From: Termitomyces sp. T153
Lineage: Eukaryota > Basidiomycota > Agaricomycetes > Agaricales > Lyophyllaceae
Reading direction: 5' to 3'
Assembly (NCBI GenBank): GCA_018296165.2
Contig: JACKQL020000059.1
Location: 1-64,000, forward strand
DNA length: 64,000 nucleotides
This document shows, one piece after another, positions 30,712 through 42,000 of the stretch. Position 1 is the stretch's first letter; every line of letters starts with the position of its first letter. The position numbers and the translations under genes are program-made. The notes under the pieces were generated by a model. The model made no database searches and was not told the DNA's origin. It saw nothing but the letters and a program-made list of their open reading frames with translations.

Positions 30712-33078
30712 ATGAGGCAGCACTCGTATACTCAAGAGTCGGCGGAGCACGGCGGTAGCGATTCAGCTACATGGAAAGCGATCGCCGAGTTGGCGCTCGA
30801 AGACATTGCCGAAAGCCTAGGCAAGGCGGAACTACAAGGGTCGTTATCTGACGAGGAGCTTGCGTTACTCATGCAGCATGAACTTTCTATGGATACGCTC
30901 CAGACGATTGATGACAATAATACAGCAAAGGGGTTGAGTGATGCCAGCGATCGGAGATTTCAGCGCTTAGAGGGTATTCTCGACCAAGCAGCACAAGACG
31001 ATAGGCGTGCTGCACACGCTTTGTTGGATACAGGAGAACTACCTCCCCTGTCAGAAGCTCACCGTCTTATGGACCATCGACTTTTTCAAGAGCTCATCAT
31101 CCCGTACGCGGTGTCGTCTTTCATCCCTTCTTTAGCCTTGTCTGACAAGTTAAACCAAAGCTTCGAAGATCAGGTTCAATCTCAGAGCGCCTTTAACGAA
31201 GTGTTTCGAGAGGCTATCCGTGGACCTCGGTATATGCGATATAACTACTGGGGCGAGGCTGACGTCTCTATGAAGACATTAGCTGATTGGTCAGAGACCG
31301 CGGCGCCACTTCCAGGTCCTCCTGAAGCTGAACTCAGGAATCCAGTAGTCCTCAGAACAGTGAAAGCAAATCCGTCTCTATTTAAGATCGTAACACCGAT
31401 CGAAGTAGATATCTTTGAAGAACTCCTCATCGATCATCCAAACCCCGCATTTGTCGCCTCGGTTTGTAAAGGCCTTCGAGAAGGATTTTGGCCATTGGCC
31501 AATACACATATAGGCGAGTATCCAGACAAATACGACGGCTCTCTTAAAATGCCGCGTGATACACAGAAGGTCGCATTTCTGCGAGAACAGAGGGACATAG
31601 AGATTGAGAAAGGAAGGTTCTCGCAATCATTTGGCAAGAAGCTGCTTGATGGGATGTATAGCTCCCCCATTCACGCAGTCCCCAAGCGTGGAACTACTGA
31701 TTTTCGTCTCGTCACCGACCATTCAAGGGGAAAATATTCCTTGAATTCTATGATTCGTTATGATGATATATCGGGGATGCCTTTCGATAACATGAAACAT
31801 CTTGGCGAGAAACTCCTTGCGATCCATGCAAGCGGGCGTAAACTCATGTTGTGGAAATCAGATGTTGCCGAAGCTTATAGGCTCTGTCCTATGCACCCAC
31901 ACTGGCAGATCAAACAAGTCGTCACTATAGATGGCTATCGCTACATCGACCGAAATAATACGTTTGGAGGTCGGGCCTCTTTCAAAATATGGGGTTCTGT
32001 CAACAGCCTTGTCATGTGGATCGCTGAGCACGTATTGGAGATTGACCGACCTTTTTGCTACAACGATGACACGTACGGAGTTTGTGATGCTGATGACACT
32101 AAGTTTTATGAGCCCTATGGACGTTTCATGCCGCGGAATCAATGTGAGCTCCTCGAGCTTTGGGACTTACTCGGTATACCCCACAAAGAGAAGAAGCAGC
32201 TATCCGGGAACCCTTTGACCATAATCGGTATCGAGGTCGATGCCAACGAGATGACTATGACACTTCCAGCTCACGCAAAGGAGGCGCTCATCGCAGAACT
32301 AAGGAGGTTCATTGCTGAGCCAAAAGGCAAGGCTCCTTCGTTTAGCTATAAAGAGTTCCAGCAGTTTGCAGGCGGGATGAACGCAGCGTTGAACGTGTTT
32401 CCTTTGCTTCGTCCGGCGCTCACCAACATCTTTGCCAGAATCAGTGAAACATATCGCACCTTTGGCGAATCGAGCGCAGATAAACAGATACAGTGCGATA
32501 GTACGATTAGGAGTGACCTGGACTGGGCACTCAAACACATCAGGAATTCTGAAGGTATCAGAATCTTGCAGGATGCTCGGGCATGGAAACCAGAGGAGGC
32601 CGACATCACCGCGTATACTAGCTCAAACCTCAAATCCATGGTATTCTGGTATCCTGATCTTAGCGTCGCATATTGTTTCGATACCCCCAATGCACCACCG
32701 AATGAGCATTTCCTCGAGGCGCTCTGTGTTACGTCAGCTTTTCTTGATGCAGCATCCCGCCAACGATCTTCTGCTAAGATAGTCATTTATACGGAAAACA
32801 CAGGAATAGTGAAGATGTTTGACTCGTTTCACTGCTCTCCTATATACAACCCCTTGTTCAAAGCTGTAGCCGATTCAATGATTCAGCACAAACACAGGCT
32901 GCGAGTTCTTCACATTTCCGCGAAGAAAAATATCGTTCCAAACCTTCTTTTGCGGGAATCGGTTTCTGAGGCCAGAAAACATGTTTCTGAAATAGCATCC
33001 TTCAAACCCTTGGATAAGCTGCTCGGGCCGTTGAAGGACAATCTTACCGGGGAAAAGATGCATCGTGGCACCGTGTAG
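30712..33078 (+). CDS. Fusion of an RBR-ligase N-terminal region with a retroelement reverse transcriptase/RNase H-like region
   Basis: One uninterrupted frame of 788 aa. Residues 18-131 match the N-terminal domain of RBR copy 2: AIAELALEDIAES, LSDEELALLMQ, QAAQDDRRAAHALL and LPPLSEAHRLM. Residues about 160-620 are a reverse transcriptase of the type common in mushroom genomes: NPVVLRT, SLFKIVTPIEVDIFEELLID, SPIHAVPKR, DFRLVTDHSRGKYSLNSMI, KSDVAEAYRLCPMHP with Asp384, CYNDDTYG with Asp452/Asp453 (YxDD box), and LTIIGIEVD. Residues about 632-745 are RNase H-like, but three of four acidic sites are changed (Ser637, Glu695, Asn744; Glu669 kept). No RING, IBR or recombinase follows. The long open frame argues for recent origin or selection. 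Whether it is expressed is unknown. A strict alternative is a retroelement inserted into an RBR pseudogene in frame by chance. Confidence 0.8.
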   Translation: MRQHSYTQESAEHGGSDSATWKAIAELALEDIAESLGKAELQGSLSDEELALLMQHELSMDTLQTIDDNNTAKGLSDASDRRFQRLEGILDQAAQDDRRAAHALLDTGELPPLSEAHRLMDHRLFQELIIPYAVSSFIPSLALSDKLNQSFEDQVQSQSAFNEVFREAIRGPRYMRYNYWGEADVSMKTLADWSETAAPLPGPPEAELRNPVVLRTVKANPSLFKIVTPIEVDIFEELLIDHPNPAFVASVCKGLREGFWPLANTHIGEYPDKYDGSLKMPRDTQKVAFLREQRDIEIEKGRFSQSFGKKLLDGMYSSPIHAVPKRGTTDFRLVTDHSRGKYSLNSMIRYDDISGMPFDNMKHLGEKLLAIHASGRKLMLWKSDVAEAYRLCPMHPHWQIKQVVTIDGYRYIDRNNTFGGRASFKIWGSVNSLVMWIAEHVLEIDRPFCYNDDTYGVCDADDTKFYEPYGRFMPRNQCELLELWDLLGIPHKEKKQLSGNPLTIIGIEVDANEMTMTLPAHAKEALIAELRRFIAEPKGKAPSFSYKEFQQFAGGMNAALNVFPLLRPALTNIFARISETYRTFGESSADKQIQCDSTIRSDLDWALKHIRNSEGIRILQDARAWKPEEADITAYTSSNLKSMVFWYPDLSVAYCFDTPNAPPNEHFLEALCVTSAFLDAASRQRSSAKIVIYTENTGIVKMFDSFHCSPIYNPLFKAVADSMIQHKHRLRVLHISAKKNIVPNLLLRESVSEARKHVSEIASFKPLDKLLGPLKDNLTGEKMHRGTV

Positions 33079-33474
33079 GTGGTTTGGTTCCACAGCAGCT
33101 GCTCCGGTGTCTTGTCTCGTCTCGTCTGCGATTTACTACACATGTGTCAATCAGTCGAATTTCCTCTTTTCTTTGTCCCCGATCTATCCTCTGATTTCAT
33201 GAACGTCCCAACCTTGATACTACCCCTGAGTATGCATTCCTTGATAGATCAAGTGTACTATGTAATGAATTCATCAAGTTTTGTCTGTTCAGTCTCCAAG
33301 GTCATTTGAAGCGCTAAGCGCCCGATTTGCCTTGGCGAGTTGTAGAGCAAATACATTGCTTCATATACAGAACAGTCTTTCCAATTCTAAAACGACACTA
33401 CTATACATATGGGGGATTCAGGAATATTCATGATCAATGTCTGCAGTCCTTGAAAGTTATATTGTCCGTAAAGT
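33079..33474. other. Intergenic spacer
   Basis: Convergent spacer between the fusion gene and the glycogen phosphorylase stop. No gene seen, and I found no RBR RING-coding remnant here. Confidence 0.45.
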
Positions 33475-36400
33475 CTAGTTCTTCGTCACGGGAGTTTTCT
33501 CAATGTTCCAATAGCCCTCCGCATACTCATTGATAGCGCGATCCGAGCTGAATTTGCCCATCTACCGGAAAAGAAAATAAGGAAAGACTCTACCACAAAA
33601 TAGGTTAAACAGACCTTGGCGGTAGTCCTGATAGATTTCTTAATCCACTCTTCCTTATCGCTGTACGCCTCGTCGACCATAGTCAACGCCGCGATATCTG
33701 AATGAAGAGGTATGAGAAGCGTAGAAGCAGTTTGAAGCGATGCCACTTACAAGAATCGAAATCATCAGTGATCAAATAGTAGTCCCCTTGTCTGATGGTA
33801 TTGAGAAGCCTATATACATATTACAATGTGAGCAGGATCTCAAACGGTTAAAAGTTATGCGAAAGACGGACGGTTCGTATACTTCACCATCACCAAACAA
33901 ACCCGCAGAAACCTGGTTAAGAACGTGTGCTAGCGCGGGGCACTTCTGCTCAATGGGCATAGGGTGGTACAAGTGTTCATGGCGCAAGTCCTCTACAGCG
34001 CTATAAGTAAGCAAAGATTGTAAGGACTGCTCAAAAAGTATTGCGACAGAGACGACATACGGGGTAAGGTGTCCGAAGAAGACTGCAACGAAGAGAGTTT
34101 GTTATCACGAGCTCAAAACATAGGTAATATTCACTCACAAACGTTGCTCTCCCCGACCTCCTCCGCAATCTCGATATTAGCACCATCGACCGTACCCAAC
34201 AACAGTCCTCCATTAAGGCAGAACTTCATGTTCGACGTTCCAGACGCCTCAGTACCTGCAGTAGAAATATGCTGACTGATATCCGATGCGGGGATGAGGA
34301 CCTCTGCGAGGGAGACAGAGTAGTCGGGGAGGAAGTATAGTGTGAGGTAGTCTTTGGTGTCGGGGTCGGCGTTAATGATACGAGCGACGTTGACGATCAA
34401 ACGGATTGTCTATGGATCGCTCACGATTAGAGGACGCAAAAGATGGTCAAGAAAGCCTGCTCACCAACTTCGCGATATAGTCTGCAAGAACATCAACAGA
34501 CGGTCAGGTCTGTCCGGAGAGGCAAGGTAGTGAGTGTGCTTACATGCGGGAGCAGCCTTTCCAGCGAAGAAGACGACACGATTGTTGACTTTTTTCCTCT
34601 GCGCGGGAGTCATGTTCTTGAGAGTGAGGTATCTCTGCGCGAAATGTAAGGATCAATTATTTTGGCATCAAACAAGAACGCACATGTATAACTCCCAAGA
34701 TGTTCAGAGTTTGACGCTGCAGCATTGCCAATTAGCAAGAGAGCACTATGAACATACAACACAAACCTTGTATTCATGTAGACGCTGTACAACCGTCAAC
34801 ATTCAGCTAGAAACTCGGGTCAACGAAAGCGACAACACACCTTAATTTGCACATCAAACATCGCGTTCGTATTGACTGTCAACCCAAGCGTCACCTGCAC
34901 ATGGTGCGCCAAACGCTCCTTATTACGCTGCTTGATCGCGGCCCACTCCTTGCGGAACGCCTTGTCTTCCGCGAATGGAAGGAGACCCTCAAGCTTGGTG
35001 AGGTCTTTGAGCCAGACGTCTTTGTCTAGTTTGAGTGTCTTGGAGATGAGCGCGCTGAGCTCGTGGTTGCACTGGAGTCTAGGTGTGAGCATTCGGCAGT
35101 GGAGAATGACGAAGAGAACAGTACCTGATCGAGCCAACGACGAGGGGTAACTACAGAGAGTTTCGTCAAATTTTGTCTTGCATGTGTGTCGATCACTTAC
35201 TGCCGTTAGTGACATTACCGAACCTGAAAAAGAAACGATCAATATTCTGCATCTCAAGAAATCACGAAATATCAATCCTACTTGCTGATCCCCTCAAACT
35301 CAACAAAGTCCTTGAGAATCGTCGTTTGCACGAGCTCGCTGTGCAACTGTCAAAATACCAAATCAATAATCAACTCAAGGCGATTAGAAGATCAGTCGCA
35401 CCTCAGCTACACCGTTAACCTTACGGCTACCAATACACGCGAGATACGCCATCCTGACTTGCTTGGGATGACCCTCTAATTAAAGATTAATGACACAATT
35501 TCCTGACCCAAATTGACTTGAGATACCCACCTTCAATAAGAGACATGCGGGCCAGCCGATCGCGATCCATTGGGTACTTCTTCTCCACAGCTTGAAGGAA
35601 GAACCTTTCGCATATTTGTTAGCTTATCAGGTCAACACACCATAGATATCAAGCTTTTGACATACAAGTTCTGCCAAGCACAATTACCGTAAGTACGAGA
35701 CAGGGAACGAGAAAAAGAAAGAGCTCACTATATCATAAATGATCTGCATATGCCTCGGCAACACATGCTCAATCAAATCAACAGGCCACTTCTCCAGCGC
35801 TTCCTGTTCATCAGGTTCAGTGAACGAAACTCAAGAGGTAGGTGTGGACGCACGGGAAGCACAGTGTGGTTAGTATAAAAGAACGTATTGGTGACGATGT
35901 TCCATGCCTTGTCCCACGAAAGATCTTCCTCGTCAATCAGGATGCGCATGAGCTCGGGAATCGCGAGTGTGGGGTGAGTCTATTAAACTCATCAGCACTG
36001 AATGGAGAGTCTCGTGGGGCGGAAAGAACAGACGTCGTTGAGCTGAATAGCAACATCTAAATAACGTGAAAGAGCAGTTAGGAGTGCGGCGAAATGCAAG
36101 GGTGGTGAGCTTACACTCAGGAAATTCGCTAATGGCCTTGCCAAGGTTCTTGAAGCGGCGAAGGATATCTGCGAGACTTGCAGCGGTCCAGAAGCTAGTG
36201 AAGAGAGTGAAAAAGACGAGAGTGATGAACCGGAGGAAAACTGACTATTGTTGTTTGAGACGGAGTTCTTTGCCAACTGTGGGATATTAGAGCTCCATCA
36301 TGTCGATGAATACAAGACTTACAAGTCCTGTCACACAAACGTCAGCACAGAGACAGATCAACGAGAGGGTGACAAGAACTCACGTATGATCATTTGGATA

Positions 36401-37886
36401 AAGCACCGACGTAATCGCCTCCGCACTATTTGAGCTCTCAACGGCACCCTCGTAATTCCCCGCTACGTCCCACAAAGATGTTCCATTGACATCACACACT
36501 CAAGGCATCAACAACGCAGCTCACCATTGAACGAATTCAAGTCAAACCCTCTCTTCGGCTTACTCTCCCAAAGCCTCAAATTGTTCGTTGTCGTCGTGCT
36601 GTATCCGGGAATCATAACGTCGTACGCGATCGCAAGTACTTCTTGGCCGCCTGTCCATGAGGCACGGGGTGTGCCGTCGTGAAACCGTTGGGATTGGCCA
36701 TAAAAGCGAACTTCGTATGTGACATCGATGCGCGGGAGCTGAAGGTCGAGCGGAGATGTCAGGGTTGGGTGATGTAATGGATGGTGTGCATGTAGTAGGA
36801 AAGCTTACCTCCCACGGATTTTGGTGGTTGAGCCATGGGTCTGGAGCCTGGAAGTTAACGTTGATATTTTATTAGGTCTATCAAGGGCATTATATAAAGT
36901 ACCTCAAGCTGGTTTCCTTCAGGCGAGATTAGCTGCTGGAAGATACCGTATTTGTATCTTAATCCGTAACCCCAGAGTGGAAGTTCCTGAATAAGTCCGC
37001 GATGACAAAAAGACACCAAGGTGATATGACGAAATGTTACGAACCTGGGATGCCGAGGAGTCCAGGTAACACGCTGCGAGGCGGCCCAAACCACCATTCC
37101 CCAGTCCAGCATCGCGCTCTTGGTCGAGGATGTCCTCCATAGAGAAGCCAAGGCGTTGAATACCTTCCGAAAACTGATCTTTCAATCCCAAGTTGAGCAG
37201 CTAGTGAAGGACCATCGTTAAATGAAGTGGCATCGCAAGGGACTGAATATCGCGCACGGCATTGTCCAGGGTGCGGCCCATCAAGAACTCGAGGGAGAGG
37301 TAGTACGCTCTCTTCGGAGCCTTGCGCATATACTCAATTTGAGTCTTGTTCCAGTTGACCTGGTTCATACATGCGTCATGAGCCCGGAAACGAAATGAAT
37401 GGAGATCAGGAGGTCTTACCAGGAGATTGTCCCGAGCAGATAACGCTGCAGCCTGATACGCACCGAGATCATCTACCGTGATCTCGCAGTCAACTCACCA
37501 TATGCAAAAGAAAGGCGCATATACCCACCTAGATTGTACGCCTGGCGCGCCAACGACGTCTGAACATGGTTCACGAACGATTTAGTGATAGATTCAACAT
37601 CTGATCCCGAGGGAGTGAGTCTGATTCTTCAGACATCGAAGAGGATATGCACGGACCGGTGTCTAATCCCCGCATGCCTGCTTTCCATACTTTCTCATCT
37701 CCTTTGGGCCATTTTTCCTTCCCAGACGCGTCTTTCTCTGGCAGATAACCTAACGACAGCAATTCATGGTCTCCATCAATTGTATCCTGGAGAGATGCTG
37801 AGGTACCCACCGGTCAGCGTACGGACATGGCGGCGGCGAGGATGTACGGGCCTGCCGATGGACTTGGGATCGATGGTGGAGGTCAT
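33475..37886 (-). CDS. GPH1: Glycogen phosphorylase
   Basis: The enzyme releases glucose 1-phosphate from glycogen alpha-1,4 chains using PLP. The frame starts [11 protein letters not shown] at 37886 with [10 protein letters not shown] soon after, and ends [20 protein letters not shown] at 33475. Between them are many short exons. Recognisable parts include [20 protein letters not shown] and [14 protein letters not shown] (about 37350-37250), [20 protein letters not shown] (near 37100) and, around 34260-34180, [16 protein letters not shown], the family's PLP-binding motif with its lysine. The 3' exons give [12 protein letters not shown]. Exon content fits the family's usual 850-900 aa. I did not assign every intron. 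They are mostly 45-70 nt, giving an unusually finely split gene of perhaps twenty or more exons. Expression is probably nutrient-controlled, as in other fungi, but no site was identified. Confidence 0.88.
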
Positions 37887-39048
37887 GGTGAGGGGGGAAG
37901 GAAGGGAAGCTCTTGTTATTTGCGGAGGATGATTGGTTTTATAGGATCCCTGAAGACGTCATTATTTCCTGTAAATCCAAATTCGATTTCAAAACGCGTT
38001 CCGCCACCGCGTCTGCATCGTTGCAAGATTTCCATTCATCGCTAAAGTGTAGAATGTCTCACTTCAATTCATCCAATGTCTTGCTTTCATCTTCACTCGA
38101 TAAAAGAGACGAGAGGCTGGCTATAGAGCTCCAACCAGGTACGGCATTGGGTACCAATGCGGCGATTATGTGCGCAGCTGACCGTGATAACGGTCGAAGT
38201 CTTTCCTCCGAGTGCTCCAAGATGGAACTCAATATCAAAAGTGATTGTGTGCCTGGGTCCACTGTCGCTTAGCGCTTGTTCCTATCTGACCTCGACCCAC
38301 GCACTGCTCGACTGAAGCTTGACGCTCGTGAGAGCGTACACAACTACCGAGGCACCTGTACTCCGAGGTTTTATCAGACGATATTCAAAAGATACTCTTC
38401 ACCTGGTGCTCACGGCATCCGCGGAACCTACGAGTCGGAAAATGGCGGTCCACGGTCAAACATGCATGCCGACATGAATGGTCGTATCATCGACACACGT
38501 TTGTGTGGGGAGTAAGAAATAGCGATGATCATTTCCACAGGTGACTAAACTGAGAGACATGAGAAACAATAGCGTAAGATATAAATCCCTTGCGAACGAA
38601 TGAGAATATTAAGTAAAGAGAGATGGTATGTAAGGGAGTGTGAAGCCAGTATCCATCCGTCCGGTTGAGCAGGAGAATATATATATATATCCTTCCATTG
38701 CATGTCCACGGACAAAGTGTAAGTAAAAGTAGATACGAAAGGTTCCTGTGATAGATGACGCATAAAATGCATGAGAGAGAATTACATAAATTAGTTGAGA
38801 TTACAGGAAAATCGTGAGCGCATAAGGAGTCGTAAATTAACAGAATCAGTCATAAAAGGACAGATGATGAGAACGTGAACTAAGATCTGAAGTGGTATAC
38901 GCGAACGAGACGGTGAGTATCCAAGGTCGCCAATATTGTTGGGTATCCATGTCATGATGAAAATAGATGGCTAGATTCAAGACAGTGAGTTCGTGAGTGT
39001 AAAACCCAGCATATATACGCACAATCGGCAAGGTTACACATCAACCTC
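37887..39048. other. Intergenic region, no gene seen
   Basis: Presumed promoter of glycogen phosphorylase on the left and 3' region of the Msb1/Mug8-like gene on the right. Contains an (at)n run near 38679-38691. No coding feature supported. Confidence 0.45.
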
Positions 39049-42000
39049 TTATTCCTTAGCTGATGCCGTCGCGTTGGCATCAGGAACGTCCGCAGGGACA
39101 GTTGCTTGCGTGGGCTCTTCTTCCTCTTTCACAGCCGCCGAATGACCGTTCCTGCTTTCTATAATCAAACATCAATGCCGCTCTCACACGAAAGAGTAAT
39201 CATTTCTCGTACCTGTGACCACGAGGGCATCACCTTTCGATGTCAGTTCATTAATTGTCTCGTCAGCTGGGCCGGAACTCTCAGTAGCATCTATAACACA
39301 TCGTTTCAGTTCCGGTGCTATGACCACAGAACGACAACTTACCCCCTACGACAGTTGTAACTTTAGGCTTTCCTTCAATGATCGCTTCTGCCGATACCGT
39401 ATCCTCGTCAGCAACCTCTGCAGCCGATGCGTGTTCAACCGTGGGGACAATCTGCTCGACATGTTCTTCTGCAATGGGCGAAGCAGGTTCAATGGGCGCA
39501 TGAATCTCCACTCGATGCGCAGGTTCTGCAGCTGATGGTCCATCATCTTCAGCGATTAGGAGAGAGACTTCTTTGGTCGTAGGCACAGAGATAGGAGCTT
39601 CTGTGGGTTCAATCTCGATGGCAGAAGTTCCCTTCACGGGTTCATCTCCGGTCGGGGTGGGTGCTGGCGCCGCAGTCTCATGTTCTTCGTTTGAAATAGG
39701 TTCTGCGACTGCCTCTGCTGTGGGAGCAAGAGCTTCTTTGATGTTGTCAGTTCGATTGCTACAACCACAAAACAAGAACTTACCCTCTACGGCTTTGATC
39801 TCTGTAGGCTTTCCCTCGACTATCGCCGCTTCTGCCGGTACCGTATCCTTCACAGAAACCTCGTCAGCAACCTCTGCAGCCGATGCGTGTTCAACCGTGG
39901 GGGCAACCTTCTCGACATATTCTTCTGCAATAGCCGAAGCAGGTTGAATGGGCGCATGAATTTTCATTCCAAGCTCAAGTTCTGCAGCTGATGGTTCATC
40001 ATCTTCAGCGATTAGGTCAGGTACTTCTTTGGTCGTAGGCACAGAGATAGGAGCTTCTGTGGATTCAATCTCGACGGCAGAAGTTTCCTTCACGGGTTCA
40101 TGAACTTGGAGTTGAGGCTGTATAGGCTCCTCTACGACGGGTGCCGCTTCTTCTATGGAGACGAGTGGTTGGTCTGAGGAAACGGCAGTGCTCTCTCCAG
40201 ATTGATCAGCAGCAATTGAGGCAGATTTAACCTCGACAGTCGTGGGGACAGGCGCGGATTCGACTACAGCTGAAGGCGCTGGCACCTCAACGATAGGCAC
40301 AATGACTTCTTCCGTCGGAGGAGGATTTGTTGTGGGCTTGATAATGTCAAAAGTCTTCACCGCAAGTTCATCTGCAGTCGGCGTAGGTTCGGCTTCGACA
40401 GGAACGGGCATTTCTGGTCCAGGTTTGGGCTCTTCGACAATGGATACTACTGCGGGGGTCTCCGTCAAATTGCCTACAGCAGTGATCTCTTCCACAGGAT
40501 GATCAGCAGCAGTTGGAGCGGGCGCAGTCTGAACGGGCTTCGATTCTAGGACTACATGTGCAAGTGCAGGATCCTCAGTGTCAGGTGCCTCTAGTACGGG
40601 TCCAGGTGTTTTCCCTTCAGTTGTGACAGTACTCTCCCCGGTAGACGTGCCTATGACAGCCAACGTCGGCTGGATTTCATCGAGAGACTTTGCTACAGTC
40701 GGAAGGGACTCAGTTTGAACAGGCTCAAGATCTGGTTCTACCACAGGTACAGGTGCAAGATCCTCAGCAACAAGTGCCTTAAGCAGGGGCACAGGAATTT
40801 TCTCCATGTGATCAGCTGTGACGGTGCTCTCCCCGGTGGACACGTCTGTAGCGGCCAACGTCGGCTGGACTTCATATACTTCAGACTGAGGTTGCTCAAC
40901 AGCAGAAAGTTCATCTGTCAAAGCGGTGTTGACGACCTCAGTGTTCTCCTCCACAGGATGGCCTGCAGCGACTGGAACGGCTCCGGCTTCGATTGGTGCG
41001 ATGGAAGTTTCGACTTCAGGCCCAGGTTCCTTAACGGCAACTGGAGTTTCCTCTGTTGCAGGAGCGGGAGTATCCTCCACAGCGTCAGCGCTCTTTTTCA
41101 TGGGCTCATCTGCGGTAGATTCTTCATTTGCTGCAGCCCTGACCTCAGGTTCTGTCGCAGAGAGAGTAGACTCCCCGACGATGGGTGCGACTTCTACTTC
41201 TCCCCTAGGTGGTGCAAGAGTCTCCTCCTTGGGCTCAACACTGTCAGTACTCTCTGCAGGTTCATCTACAGCGGATGGAGCAGGTTCGGCTACAGCAGAT
41301 AAGGACTCGTTGTCTCCGGTCTCACTCGCAGTGACTTGGGCAGGTTCGCTTTCACGGGTTTTGACATCGGGCTCAGACTGTTCAGAGACTGATAGGGTAG
41401 GTTCCTTTCCGCCGGCAATAGTTTCTTCTGAGGGTACAGATGTCTCATGTTCTGCGGCAACGACGGGTCGAGTCTCTTCTGTAGGCATCAAAACCTCTTT
41501 GGAGTCAATGTCACTATTTTTCTCCACAATTTGTTCCGCAGGGATTAGGACGGGCTCAGGTTCGACTGAGACGGCGACAGCCTCTGCCTTCGGTTCCACG
41601 GTTGCTGGCGTAGACACACCAGCGGCGGATGCTACCTCTTGTGAAGCATGAACTTTTACGGAACCTTCGTGTCCAGGAACACTGATCTCCTGAGGTACGT
41701 CGGCGGAAACAAGCTCAACCGGTGTGTGCACCTCGACCGGCGCATACTGGGTTTCGGCAACGGGAACGGTGTGCTCCGCGCTGTGGGTGACAGCCTGCTC
41801 TTGTTCTGTGGGTTCAATAACGTTCTCGGTTTCTGTAGTCGATGACGCTAGCTCCTCAATGACGGGCGCAATTTCCTCTTTGGCAGCATTTCCCGTTTCG
41901 ACAACAGCAGGACTTTCCTCTGCCGGCTGGTCTGAAGTGGTTGAGATGGACTTGACCTCCAATCCTTCAGCCGCAGGGGACTGATCCTCAGTTGGGAGTA

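Noticed and set aside
40926..41651. Plus-strand frames opposite the Msb1/Mug8-like tail
   Set aside because: Composition mirrors the acidic repeats on the other strand. No start context, introns or motifs support them.
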